Origin: Thermohalobaculum sp963700775
GTDB taxonomy: Bacteria > Pseudomonadota > Alphaproteobacteria > Rhodobacterales > Rhodobacteraceae
DNA: 64,000 nucleotides
Direction of reading: 5' to 3'
Assembly: GCA_963700775.1 (NCBI GenBank)
Contig: CAVOYU010000015.1
Location: 80,525 to 144,524, forward strand
Shown: in pieces, positions 53,414 to 62,332 of the stretch
Layout: the number at the start of each line of letters is the position of its first letter
Numbering within the stretch: position 1 is the stretch's first letter
The notes under the pieces: generated by a model
The model's input: only the letters and a program-made list of their open reading frames with translations
Database searches by the model: none
Told to the model about the DNA's origin: nothing
Made by a program: the position numbers and the translations under genes

Positions 53414-54178
53414 ATGATCACGGATGACGGCATGCGCTTTTCGGTCGCCGGCCGGGTCGCCTGCGTCACCGGCGCCAGCTCCGGCATCGGCCGCGCCATG
53501 GCCCGCGTGCTGGCGGAGGCCGGCGCGAAGGTGGTGGGCGTCGCCCGCCGGGCCGAGGCGCTGCGGGAGTGGCGCGGCGAATCCGGGGGCGAGACCTGGG
53601 CCGTGACCGCCGATCTCGCCGATCCGGCCACGATGTCCGCGGTCGCCGAGCGCGTCGCCGCCCCGTTCGGCCCGCCGGACATCCTGCTCTCGGCCGCCGG
53701 CGTGAACACCCGGACCCATGCCGACGATGTGGCGCTGGCCGACTGGACGATGACCCTCAACCTGAACCTCGCCCAGCCCTTCTTCCTGGCCCAGGCCCTG
53801 GTGCCGGCGATGAAGGCAAGGGGCTGGGGCCGGGTCATCAACATCGCCTCGCTGCAGTCGGGCCGCGCGTTCCCGAACGGGCTGTCCTACGGGGCCTCAA
53901 AGGGCGGAGTCGCGCAGCTCACCCGAGCCATGGCCGAGGCCTGGTCGCGCCACGGCATCACCTGCAACGCGCTGGCGCCCGGCTTCTTCCCGACCGAGCT
54001 TTCGGCCCCGGTCTTCGCCGATCCTGCGCTGGCTGCGCGGAACGCCGCCCAGACCTGCATCGGCCGCAACGGCGAGATGGAGGACCTGATCGGCCCGCTG
54101 CTGTTCCTCGCCTCGCCGGCCTCGGACTACGTGACCGGGCAGATCCTCTACGTTGACGGAGGCTTCACCGCAAAATGA
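53414..54178 (+). CDS. Short-chain dehydrogenase/reductase
   Basis: 254-residue NAD(P) oxidoreductase. Cofactor site VTGASSGIGRAMARVLAEAG, LSAAGVN, catalytic Ser/Tyr/Lys in INIASLQSGRAFPNGLSYGASKGG, and the classic C-terminal YVDGGFTAK. Similar to gluconate 5-dehydrogenase/3-oxoacyl reductase-like SDRs; the substrate cannot be named. The ATG follows AAGGAGG at a long 12 bp. It overlaps the next dehydrogenase gene by ATGA, so the two act together, probably oxidising and reducing a sugar acid or polyol (inference). Confidence 0.88.
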   Translation: MITDDGMRFSVAGRVACVTGASSGIGRAMARVLAEAGAKVVGVARRAEALREWRGESGGETWAVTADLADPATMSAVAERVAAPFGPPDILLSAAGVNTRTHADDVALADWTMTLNLNLAQPFFLAQALVPAMKARGWGRVINIASLQSGRAFPNGLSYGASKGGVAQLTRAMAEAWSRHGITCNALAPGFFPTELSAPVFADPALAARNAAQTCIGRNGEMEDLIGPLLFLASPASDYVTGQILYVDGGFTAK

Positions 54179-55167
54179 AGGCACTGGTTTATACCGGCCC
54201 GCACGGCCTGGAATACCGTGACGCGGCCGAACCGTCCGCCGGACCCGGCGAGGCGCTGGTCCGGGTCGACGCGGTCGGCATCTGCGGCTCCGACATGCAT
54301 GCCTGGCACGGCCATGACGAACGCCGGCCGGCGCCGCTGATCCTCGGTCACGAGGCGGGCGGCGTGGCGCTGTCCGGCCGGCTGGAAGGCCGCCGCGTCA
54401 CGGTCAACCCGCTCGCGAGCTGCGGCGCCTGCGATTTCTGCGTCTCCGGCCGCGACAACATCTGCCCGTCGCGCCAGATCATCTCGCTGCCGCCGCGCCA
54501 GGGCGCGTTCGCCGAGCGGATCGCCATCCCCGAGCGCAACCTGGTCGAGGTTCCGGACGGGGTCGCGATCGAGCACGCGGCCCTGGCCGAGCCGCTCGCC
54601 TGCGGCTGGCACGCCGTCGGCCTTGCGGCCCGCAGTCTCGCCCGCCCGCTGGCCGCCTGCCGCACCGTCGTGCTCGGCGGCGGCGCCATCGGCCTCGGCG
54701 CGGCGCTGGTGGTCGCGGCCCGGGGCGGGCGCGACATCGCCATCGCCGAGACCAACGCCGCGCGGCACCCGACCCTCGCGGCGGCCGGCCCGTTCACGGT
54801 CTACGACCCCAAGGCCGGAGAGCCGGATCCCGGTTCCGCCGAGCTGGTGATCGACGCCTTCGGCGGCGAGGCCTCGCGCGCCGCCGCCAGCCGGCTGGTG
54901 CGCGCCGGGGGCGTGGTCGCCCATATCGGCCTCGCCGGCGGCGCCGCCGGGCTCGACATGCGCCGGATCACGCTCCAGGAGATCACGGTCATCGGCACCT
55001 ACACCTATTCGATGGCCGATTTCCGCGACACGGCGCGGGCGATCTTCGCCGGCAGGCTCGGCGATTTCGGCTGGATCGAGCAGCGCCCGCTGGCCGAAGG
55101 CGCCGGCGCCTTCGCCGACCTCGACGCGGGCCGGGTCGCCGCCTCGAAGATCGTGCTCAGGCCCTGA
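54175..55167 (+). CDS. Zinc-dependent alcohol dehydrogenase (MDR, idonate/threonine DH-like)
   Basis: 330-residue medium-chain dehydrogenase. Catalytic Zn ligands in GICGSDMHAWHG and LGHEAGG; structural Zn Cys set in SCGACDFCVSGRDNIC. The cofactor fold reads VVLGGGAIGLGAALVV. Similar to L-idonate 5-dehydrogenase and threonine dehydrogenase types. Coupling to the SDR by ATGA matches the idonate/gluconate pair of other bacteria, but that is inference from layout. The following ~295 bp (55168-55462) hold no gene I can support. Confidence 0.88.
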   Translation: MKALVYTGPHGLEYRDAAEPSAGPGEALVRVDAVGICGSDMHAWHGHDERRPAPLILGHEAGGVALSGRLEGRRVTVNPLASCGACDFCVSGRDNICPSRQIISLPPRQGAFAERIAIPERNLVEVPDGVAIEHAALAEPLACGWHAVGLAARSLARPLAACRTVVLGGGAIGLGAALVVAARGGRDIAIAETNAARHPTLAAAGPFTVYDPKAGEPDPGSAELVIDAFGGEASRAAASRLVRAGGVVAHIGLAGGAAGLDMRRITLQEITVIGTYTYSMADFRDTARAIFAGRLGDFGWIEQRPLAEGAGAFADLDAGRVAASKIVLRP

Positions 55168-55366
55168 CGCCACCCGACGCCGATCCGCGGATATCCGGGC
55201 GTGCGCGCCGACACCAATGCGGACGCTCCTGGGCATTCCTCGGGCGCTGCCCGGACGGCGGCCTTGCATCGGCGGGCGCCGCAGGGGCGGCACCGGAGGT
55301 TCCGGCCAGCTCCGGGAAACCCGGAGCGGGAGGCGGCCGTCACCGCCCGCTTTCCTGCCCCTATCG

Positions 55367-55386
55367 CGCTCACGTTTTCTTGAGCG
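55367..55386. promoter_or_regulatory. Small dyad in the 55.2-55.4 kb spacer
   Basis: CGCTCA-N8-TGAGCG, a perfect 6-bp inverted repeat with a T-rich loop, between the ADH gene and the small Cys/His-rich gene. It may be a terminator for the former or an operator for the latter. Confidence 0.3.
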
Positions 55387-55462
55387 GCACAGGGTGTGTT
55401 AAATTGTGCGCCTAGGGTACCATCCGATCACCTCGACCTTGGAGGCGCAAGACGCGGATCCG

Positions 55463-55753
55463 ATGACGAAATTTGACTGCAACTACCAGCGGCGCATGGA
55501 CCCGACCGAGGCGGCCTCGGCGCTCGCGGAGGCGTGCTGTTATCGTTGCGGCGTCTCGGCGAGGGCGCTCATGGACCGAGGCGATATCCTGGAGGTCTGC
55601 GGCGAGGAGTTCTCCAGGGACCTCGTTTCGGGGGACGCCGTCTTGGTGCCGATCGCGCTTTGTCCGGATTGCCACCGGACCAACCATCTCGACGGACGAA
55701 ACCGGCATAACCCCTGCCAGATCAAGGCCCGGCTGAGCCGCAAATCGTTCTGA
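55463..55753 (+). CDS. Small Cys/His-rich protein, unknown function
   Basis: 96 residues from the ATG at 55463 (a GTG at 55406 would add 19). It has CCYRCG near residue 25 and CPDCHRTNH followed by RNRHNPCQIKARLS near the end, spaced like a zinc ribbon or a degenerate HNH fold. The family is unknown to me. Base content looks lower in G+C than its neighbours at the start. No clear ribosome site sits at the usual distance (GGAGG is 18 bp upstream). It stands alone between ADH and iclR. Confidence 0.5.
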   Translation: MTKFDCNYQRRMDPTEAASALAEACCYRCGVSARALMDRGDILEVCGEEFSRDLVSGDAVLVPIALCPDCHRTNHLDGRNRHNPCQIKARLSRKSF

Positions 55754-55837
55754 CCGGGCGACCGGCCGCTCCGCCGGATTCCCGGCATCGCCGGCGCGGC
55801 GCCGGAGAGCTCGCGCTCCCGGCGGCCAGTGTCATAG

Positions 55838-56608
55838 CTAGGTTTCGCCGAACAGCAGCGCCTCCAGCCGACGCGCCCCCTGCTCCAGCACCGGCACATG
55901 GGCGCGCCCGGCCTCCAGGCCCACCCGCTGCATCGGCGCGTGAAACGCCAGTGCGGCGATGAACCGGCCGGCGGGATCGCGCACCGGCACCGCATAGGCG
56001 ATCATGCCGGCCATGAACTCCTGGTCGTCGACCGAATGGCCGGCCTCGCGCACCTGCCCGAGCCGCACCCGCAGTTCGCCGTCATCGGTGGCGCAGTTCG
56101 GCCCCTCGCGGGTCAGCTCCACGCTCGCGAGCACCGCGTCCAGGTCCCTCCCCGAGAGGGTCGAGAGAAACATCTTGCCGCTGGCGGTGCAGTGGAACGG
56201 CACCTCGGTGCCGATCGGAAGCTGGTAGCGCAGCGGCCAGAGGGTGTCGACGCGATCGAGATAGACCATCCCCGCGACGCCGACCCCCACCAGGTTGCAG
56301 GTCTCGCCGATCCGCTCCGCCACCGACTTCAGCACCAGGTGCCGGGCGAGGTCCAGCCGCGCCGCCACCTGCAGCCCGGCGGCCAGCCGCTTTGCCCGCC
56401 CGGCCGGGCGCAGGCGCCCGTCATGGGGCTCGCGCTGCAGGAAGCCTTCCGCCTCCAGCGTCGCGCAGAGCCGGTGCACGGTCGGCTTCGGCAATCCGAT
56501 CTCGGCCCCGATCTCGGTCGGGTTCATGGCCCGGCCGGCAGCCGCCAGCGTCTCCAGGATCAGGAGCGCCCTGAGGTTGGTCGGAATCCGCTCGCCATCC
56601 TCGGTCAT
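55838..56608 (-). CDS. IclR-family transcriptional regulator
   Basis: 256-residue regulator. An N-terminal winged helix (LILETLAAAGRAMNPTEIGAEIG, LPKPTVHRLCATLEAEGFL) precedes the IclR effector domain (IGTEVPFHCTASGKMFLSTL, YAVPVRDPAGRFIAALAF). Divergent from the GMC oxidoreductase, it most likely controls the GMC-TerC-TRAP genes in answer to their substrate. The start is supported by GGGAGGCGGC upstream. Confidence 0.9.
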   Translation of the reverse strand: MTEDGERIPTNLRALLILETLAAAGRAMNPTEIGAEIGLPKPTVHRLCATLEAEGFLQREPHDGRLRPAGRAKRLAAGLQVAARLDLARHLVLKSVAERIGETCNLVGVGVAGMVYLDRVDTLWPLRYQLPIGTEVPFHCTASGKMFLSTLSGRDLDAVLASVELTREGPNCATDDGELRVRLGQVREAGHSVDDQEFMAGMIAYAVPVRDPAGRFIAALAFHAPMQRVGLEAGRAHVPVLEQGARRLEALLFGET

Positions 56609-56626
56609 GCCGCCTCCCGGAAGCGC

Positions 56627-56680
56627 GTCAAACGAGCGCTTTGATTTTTTTGAGACCCGTGGTCTTATTTTTCAAGAAAA
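56627..56680. promoter_or_regulatory. Putative IclR operator/promoter region
   Basis: The iclR-GMC spacer carries an unusually A/T-rich stretch with two dyads: TCAAA-N7-TTTGA (56628-56644) and TGAGACC-CGT-GGTCTTA (56651-56667, one mismatch). IclR proteins bind such short palindromes near divergent promoters. Confidence 0.4.
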
Positions 56681-56734
56681 AACGATTCGCACGGCGATGC
56701 ACCGCGCGTTCCCAGATCGTCCGGGGGAGGTCCG

Positions 56735-58339
56735 TTGGAGTTCGACTACGTGGTCATTGGCGCCGGTTCCGCCGGCTGCGCCGTTGCGGCGCGGCTGAGC
56801 GAGGACGCGTCGGTGAGCGTGGCCCTGGTCGAGGCTGGCGGGCCGGCGCACAATCCCTGGCTCCACATCCCGGTCGGCTACTTCAAGACCATGCACAACC
56901 CGGCGGTGGACTGGCGCTACCGCACCGCACCGGATCCCGGCCTCAACGGCCGTTCGATCGAGTGGCCGCGCGGCAAGGTTCTGGGCGGATCGAGCGCGCT
57001 CAACGGGCTTCTCTACGTGCGGGGCCAGCCCGAGGATTACGACCACTGGCGCCAGCTCGGGCTCCGGGGCTGGGGCTGGGCCGACGTGCTGCCCTATTTC
57101 CGGATGTCCGAGCGGCAGGAGCGGGGGGCGGACGATCTCCACGGCGGCGACGGACCGGTCGCGGTCTCCGACATGCGCGCCCACCGCAGCCTTTGCGACA
57201 AGTTCATCGCGGCGGCCGTCGCGGCGGGAATTCCGCGCAACGACGATTTCAACGGGCCGCGGCAGGAAGGCGTGGGCTACTTCCAGCTCACCATGCGGAA
57301 CGGCCTGCGCTGCTCCTCGGCCACCGCCTATCTCCGGCCGGCGCGGCGGCGGCGGAACCTCCATGTGGTGACCGATGCGCTCGCCCGCCGGGTGCTGTTC
57401 GAGAACCATCGCGCGACGGGCGTCGAGATCGAGCGCGACGGGCTGGTCGAGACCGTCGCCGCCCGGCGGGAGGTGGTGCTCTCGGCCGGCGCCATCGGCT
57501 CACCGCAGATCCTTCAGCTCTCGGGCGTCGGGCCGGGCGCGCTGCTCGCCGAGCATGGGATCGCCGTGCTCGCCGAGCGCGCCGGGGTCGGCGAGAACCT
57601 GCAGGACCACCTGCAGGCCCGCGCGGTCCACGAAGTGACCGAGCCGACGCTCAACGACGAGGTCAACAGCTTCATCGGCCGCATGCGGATCGGCGCCGAG
57701 TTCGTGCTCCGGCGCCGCGGGCCGATGACCATGGGGGCGAGCCAGGTCGGCGCTTTCGCCCGCACCCGGCCGGACTGCGCCACGCCGGACATCCAGTTCC
57801 ACATCCAGCCGCTCAGCTCGCAGTCGCCCGGTCACGGGCTCGACCCGTTCTCGGCCTTCACCACCTCGGTCTGCCAGCTCCGCCCGGAGAGCCGCGGCCA
57901 TGTGCGGATCGCCTCGGCCGACCCGCGCGCCCACCCGCGGATCTTCGCCAACTACCTGGCCACCGAGACCGACCGGCAGACGCTGATCGCGGGCGTCCGC
58001 ATGGCACGGCGCATCGCCGCCTCCCCGCCGCTGGCGGCGATCGTGCGGGCCGAGCGCGAGCCGGGAGCGGACGCCGTGACGGACGAGCAGATTCTCCACT
58101 GGATTCGCGCCCGCGCCACCACCATCTACCATCCTGCCGGAACTTGCCGGATGGGGAACGACGACATGTCCGTAGTAGACGAGCGGCTGCGCCTGCGCGG
58201 CCTGACGGGGCTTCGCGTGGCGGACGCCTCGGTCATGCCCACGATCACTTCTGGAAACACCAACGCGCCCGCGATCATGATCGGCGAGAAGGCCGCCGCC
58301 ATGATCCGCGAGGATGCCCGGGCGAGGGCCGCGGCATGA
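56735..58339 (+). CDS. GMC family FAD oxidoreductase (choline dehydrogenase-like)
   Basis: 534-residue flavoenzyme oxidising an alcohol. FAD fold VIGAGSAGCAVAARLSED; GMC signatures WPRGKVLGGSSALNGLLYVRG and LSAGAIGSPQILQLSGVG; C-terminal catalytic His region YHPAGTCRMG and the later NTNAPAIMIGEKAA. The TTG start has GGGGGAGG 4-5 bp upstream. Overlap with the TerC gene by ATGA and TRAP genes downstream suggest uptake and oxidation of one substrate; which alcohol is unknown. Confidence 0.9.
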   Translation: MEFDYVVIGAGSAGCAVAARLSEDASVSVALVEAGGPAHNPWLHIPVGYFKTMHNPAVDWRYRTAPDPGLNGRSIEWPRGKVLGGSSALNGLLYVRGQPEDYDHWRQLGLRGWGWADVLPYFRMSERQERGADDLHGGDGPVAVSDMRAHRSLCDKFIAAAVAAGIPRNDDFNGPRQEGVGYFQLTMRNGLRCSSATAYLRPARRRRNLHVVTDALARRVLFENHRATGVEIERDGLVETVAARREVVLSAGAIGSPQILQLSGVGPGALLAEHGIAVLAERAGVGENLQDHLQARAVHEVTEPTLNDEVNSFIGRMRIGAEFVLRRRGPMTMGASQVGAFARTRPDCATPDIQFHIQPLSSQSPGHGLDPFSAFTTSVCQLRPESRGHVRIASADPRAHPRIFANYLATETDRQTLIAGVRMARRIAASPPLAAIVRAEREPGADAVTDEQILHWIRARATTIYHPAGTCRMGNDDMSVVDERLRLRGLTGLRVADASVMPTITSGNTNAPAIMIGEKAAAMIREDARARAAA

Positions 58340-58965
58340 TCTCGATGGACGCGCAGTTCTTCGCCGACCTGGCCGCCATCATCTGGCTCGACGTGGTGCT
58401 GTCCGGCGACAACGCCCTGGTGATCGGCATGGCGGCCGCCTCGCTGGCCCCGCATCTGCAGCGCCGGGCGATCCTGTTCGGGATGATGATGGCGGTGCTG
58501 ATCCGCATCGCCTCGGCGATGGCCGCGACCTACCTTTACGAAATCCCGTGGATCCGCTTCGTCGGCGGCGCGGTGCTGCTCTGGGTGGCGTTCAAGCTCT
58601 ACACCGAGATCCGCAACGTCTCGATCCTTGAGGCCGAGGCAACCGGGGCGGTGGTGGGAACCGGGGCGGCCTCGGACCGGCGCTCGATCATCAAGGCGCT
58701 CACCACCATCACCGTCGCCGACGTGTCGATGTCGATCGACAACGTGCTGGCGGTCGCCGCCATCGCCCAGGACCACCGGGCGCTGCTGGTGTTCGGGCTG
58801 GCGCTGTCGATCATGCTGATGGCGTTCTTCGCCACGGTGATCTGCAAGCTGCTGATGAAGCACCGCTGGATCAGCTATGTGGGCGTCGCGGTGCTGCTGC
58901 TGGTCGCGGCGGACATGATGCATTCGGGCTGGGCCGACATGGCCGGCTTCGTCGGATTGGGTTGA
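58336..58965 (+). CDS. TerC family membrane protein (YjbE-like)
   Basis: 209-residue membrane protein with about seven helices. The family Asp residues are in WLDVVLSGDNALVIGMAA and VADVSMSIDNVLAVAAIA. TerC/YjbE proteins export or handle metals such as manganese. Coupling to the GMC gene (ATGA) is unexpected for a metal transporter; co-transcription does not prove a joint role. The frame is intact. Confidence 0.88.
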   Translation: MISMDAQFFADLAAIIWLDVVLSGDNALVIGMAAASLAPHLQRRAILFGMMMAVLIRIASAMAATYLYEIPWIRFVGGAVLLWVAFKLYTEIRNVSILEAEATGAVVGTGAASDRRSIIKALTTITVADVSMSIDNVLAVAAIAQDHRALLVFGLALSIMLMAFFATVICKLLMKHRWISYVGVAVLLLVAADMMHSGWADMAGFVGLG

Positions 58966-59098
58966 GAGAAGGGCAGATAGGGCTTGGCGGCTCGTTGCCG
59001 CCGATGACAGAGTGACGGGACCGAGGCGGACGGCAGATCCGCGGTGTCCCCAGCCCGCCCCGGCGGGAGGATCGACTACGCAACCAGGGAGGATGACG

Positions 59099-60199
59099 AT
59101 GACAATGCTTCGAAACCTGACGCTCGGCGCCGCCGCAGCAGCACTATCCGCGAGCTTCGCCTTCGCCGAGGTGAAGATCCGCGTCCAGTCGGTGATCCCG
59201 GCCAAGGCCGACGAGGTCCACATGCTCGAGGACTTCGCCGCCGACGTCGCGGCGCTGACCAACGGCGAGGTCGTGTTCGAGGTGCTGCCCGCCGGCGCCG
59301 TCGTCGGCGTCGCCGAGACCCTGGACGCGGTCGACAAGGGCCTGATCGAGGGCGGCTTCGCCTGGACCCACTACTGGTCCGGCAAGCACCCCGCAGCGAT
59401 GCTGTTCGGCTCGCCGGTCGCCGGCGCGGGCGTCGGCATCGACAACATCGCCTTCATGTCCTGGTTCCTGGATGGCGGCGGCAAGGAGCTCTACGACCAG
59501 CTCTGGAAGGAGATGGGCGTCAACGTGAAGGGCTTCATGCTGCAGCCGGTCGGGCCCGAGGCGCTCGGCTGGTTCAAGGAGCCGATCGCGTCGATGGAGG
59601 ACTTCCGCAAGCTCCGCTTCCGGGCGCCTCCGGGCATCCCCGGCCAGACCTACAACGACATCGGCGTCGCCGCCGTGTCGATGGGCGGCGGCGACATCCT
59701 GCCGGCGCTGGAGAAGGGCGTGATCGACGCGGCCGAGTGGTGCTGCCCGAAGCCGGACTCGATCTTCGGCTTCCAGAAGGTGCTGAAGCACTACTACCTG
59801 CAGGGCCTGCACCAGGTCGTGGTCAACGCCGATCTCTACATCAACGGCGACGTCTGCAACTCGCTGACGCCGACCCAGCAGAAGGCGATCGAGGTCGCCG
59901 CCAACGCCTCGCTGATGAAGTCGCTCGGCTACCGCATCTACGAGAACGGCAAGGCGCTGAAGGATCTGACCGAGAACCAGGGCGTGATCCTGCACGACAC
60001 GCCGCCGGACTACTTCAAGGAGTACATGGACGCCGCCCGCGCCACGCTGGAGAAGAACGCCGCCGAGAACGAGTTCTTCGCCAAGGTCTGGCAGAGCCAG
60101 AAGGACTTCGCCGCCATCGCGGTGCCGTTCTGGGCCGGGGCGCAGGCCTCGAACGCGGCGCTCGGCAAGGCCTATGCCGACAGCCTCGTGAAGAACTGA
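59099..60199 (+). CDS. dctP: TRAP transporter substrate-binding protein DctP
   Basis: 366-residue periplasmic binding protein. Signal peptide MTMLRNLTLGAAAAALSASFAFA; the DctP core includes LRFRAPPGIPGQTYND, where the Arg usually binds a carboxylate, and AAEWCCPKPDSIFGF. It resembles the group that binds 2-oxo acids (TakP) or chloroaromatic/mannitol-type ligands; a carboxylate ligand is likely. Three ATGs lie close together (59093, 59099, 59105); 59099 has the best distance to AGGGAGG. Confidence 0.9.
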   Translation: MTMLRNLTLGAAAAALSASFAFAEVKIRVQSVIPAKADEVHMLEDFAADVAALTNGEVVFEVLPAGAVVGVAETLDAVDKGLIEGGFAWTHYWSGKHPAAMLFGSPVAGAGVGIDNIAFMSWFLDGGGKELYDQLWKEMGVNVKGFMLQPVGPEALGWFKEPIASMEDFRKLRFRAPPGIPGQTYNDIGVAAVSMGGGDILPALEKGVIDAAEWCCPKPDSIFGFQKVLKHYYLQGLHQVVVNADLYINGDVCNSLTPTQQKAIEVAANASLMKSLGYRIYENGKALKDLTENQGVILHDTPPDYFKEYMDAARATLEKNAAENEFFAKVWQSQKDFAAIAVPFWAGAQASNAALGKAYADSLVKN

Positions 60200-60221
60200 C
60201 GGGGCTCCGGCTCCCGCAACA

Positions 60222-60244
60222 CCCTTCCCCGTTCGCGGGGGAGG
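60222..60244 (+). terminator. Hairpin between dctP and dctQ
   Basis: CCCTTCCCC / GGGGAGGG with a 7-base loop in the 97-bp gap. It resembles common GC-rich intergenic repeats of alphaproteobacteria and fits attenuation after the binding-protein gene. Confidence 0.5.
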
Positions 60245-60296
60245 GACGCAAACTGCCGCGCAAGCGCCCGGCACAGACGGCAGCGGGGGGAAATCC

Positions 60297-60889
60297 ATGC
60301 CGCACAACATCGACATCAGCGACGAGCTGATCGCCGAGCGCCGCGGGGCGCCGGGCGAGTTGCCGCCCGACATGGCGCCCTGGATGCGCCAGACCATCAC
60401 CGCGATCGACACCGGCATGCTCTGGGTCGGCCGGGTCGTCTGCCTGATGCTGGTGCCGCTCCTCGCCGCCATGACCTGGGAGGTCGTGGCCCGCAAGCTG
60501 TTCCTCGCCCCCACCCTCTGGGCCTACGACATCAGCCGGATGGTCTCGGGCGCCATGTTCATGCTGGGCGCCGCCTACGCGCTGATGCGGGGCGTCCACA
60601 TCCGGGCGGATTTCCTCTACCGGGCATGAGCGAGCGCAACCAGGCGCGGGTCGATCTCGCCCTCTACCTGGTGTTCTACTTCCCCTCGATGCTGCTGTTC
60701 TTCTGGGTCACCAAGGACTACGCCTGGGAGGCGCTCAGCCGGGGCGAGACCTCGATGGACACCGCCTGGATGCCGAAGCTCTGGCCGGTGCGCATGGCGA
60801 TGCCGGTCGGCGCCGCACTGCTGATCCTGCAGGGCATCTCCGAGGCGCTGAAATGCGTCTACGCCATCGGCAAGGGGCGCTGGCCATGA
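60297..60889 (+). CDS. dctQ: TRAP transporter small permease DctQ, frameshifted
   Basis: Four-helix membrane subunit of a TRAP transporter. Typical parts: VVARKLFLAPTLWAYDISRM, RGVHIRADFLYR and VDLALYLVFYFPSMLLFFW. One base seems missing near 60625 (CGGGCATGAG, probably CGGGCCATGAG), which splits it into two frames; restoring it gives 197 residues. It overlaps dctM by ATGA. Confidence 0.85.
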
Positions 60890-62226
60890 TCGACGCCCTG
60901 GTCAACCTGCAGCCCGAATACATCGGCCTGATCATGGTCGGGGTGATGCTGTTCGCCATCTTCCTCGGCTTTCCGATCTCCTTCACCCTGATCTTCCTCG
61001 GCGTCGTCTTCGGCTACTGGGGCTTCGGCCAGCTGGTGTTCTTCCTGATGACGCTCCAGTTCAACAACGTGATGCTGGAGCAGACGCTGGCCGCGGTGCC
61101 TCTGTTCGTGTTCATGGGGATGATGATGGAGCAGGCGGGGCTGATGGAACGCCTGTTCCGGGCGGTCCAGCTGATGCTCGCCTCGACCCGGGGCTCGCTG
61201 TACATCGCGGTCCTGTTCGTCTCGACCATCTTCGCCGCCGCCACCGGCATCGTCGGCGCCTCGGTGACGATCCTCGGCATCATGGCGGCCAAGACCATGA
61301 ACCGCTCGGGCTACGACGTGCGGCTCGCCGCCGGCACGATCACCGCCGGCGGCACGCTCGGCATCCTGATCCCGCCCTCGATCATGCTGGTGGTCATGGG
61401 TCCGGTGCTCGAGGTGCCGGTCACCGACCTGTTCGCCGCGGCGATCATTCCGGGCTTCATGCTCGCCTTCCTCTACACCGGCTACGCGCTGCTGCGCTGC
61501 TGGCTCGATCCCAGCCTCGGCCCGCCGCTGCCGATGGAGGAGCGGGCGAACAACTGGGGCGTGGTGGCGACCGAGTTCTTCCTCGGCCTCGTACCTCCGG
61601 CGGCGCTGGTCGCCTTCGCCCTCGGCTCGATCCTGTTCGGCTGGGCGACGCCGACCGAGGGCGCCGGCTGCGGCGCCGCGGGCGCGCTGCTGCTGACGCT
61701 GGCCTATGGCAGGATGACCGCGTCCCGGCTCGGCGAGGCGCTGATCAAGACCCTCGAGATCTCGGTGCTGATCCTGTTCCTGGTCGCCGCCTCGAACTTC
61801 TTCGGCGCGGTGTTCTCGCGCCTCGGCACGCCGATGATGCTGACCGACTGGCTGCTCGGCCTCGACATGAGCACGACCGCGATGCTGCTGATGATCATGG
61901 CCTTCATCTTCCTGCTCGGCTGGCCGCTGGAGTGGGTGCCGATCGTGCTGATCATCGTGCCGATCCTGATCCCTCTGCTGGACCAGCTCGGGGTCAACCT
62001 GACCTGGTTCGGCATCCTGGTGGCGGTGAACCTTCAGACCGCCTGGCTCTCGCCGCCGGTGGCGCTCAGCGCCTACTTCCTCAAGGGCGTGGTCCCGGAA
62101 TGGGACCTGAAGGACATCTATATCGGCATGATGCAGTTCATGGTCGTGCAGCTCGTCGGGCTGGCGCTGGTGTTCAGCTTCCCGCAGCTCGCGCTGTGGC
62201 TCCCGTCGGTGATCTACGGGCAATAG
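60886..62226 (+). CDS. dctM: TRAP transporter large permease DctM
   Basis: 446-residue membrane subunit with about 12 helices that uses the Na+ or H+ gradient to drive uptake. DctM signatures: PLFVFMGMMMEQAGL, FAAATGIVGASVTILGIMA, GGTLGILIPPSIMLVV and, near the end, NLQTAWLSPPVALSAYFLKG. The frame is intact; the ATG overlaps dctQ. It completes the DctPQM set after GMC and TerC. Confidence 0.93.
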   Translation: MIDALVNLQPEYIGLIMVGVMLFAIFLGFPISFTLIFLGVVFGYWGFGQLVFFLMTLQFNNVMLEQTLAAVPLFVFMGMMMEQAGLMERLFRAVQLMLASTRGSLYIAVLFVSTIFAAATGIVGASVTILGIMAAKTMNRSGYDVRLAAGTITAGGTLGILIPPSIMLVVMGPVLEVPVTDLFAAAIIPGFMLAFLYTGYALLRCWLDPSLGPPLPMEERANNWGVVATEFFLGLVPPAALVAFALGSILFGWATPTEGAGCGAAGALLLTLAYGRMTASRLGEALIKTLEISVLILFLVAASNFFGAVFSRLGTPMMLTDWLLGLDMSTTAMLLMIMAFIFLLGWPLEWVPIVLIIVPILIPLLDQLGVNLTWFGILVAVNLQTAWLSPPVALSAYFLKGVVPEWDLKDIYIGMMQFMVVQLVGLALVFSFPQLALWLPSVIYGQ

Positions 62227-62332
62227 CCCGGAGCGAGGGCTTTGCCGCGCGGCCCGGGCGCCCTAGGCTTGGGGGAACCGAATCCGGAGCGATCTGGATT
62301 GCGGTCCCCGAACCCGACCGGCAGGCGAACCC

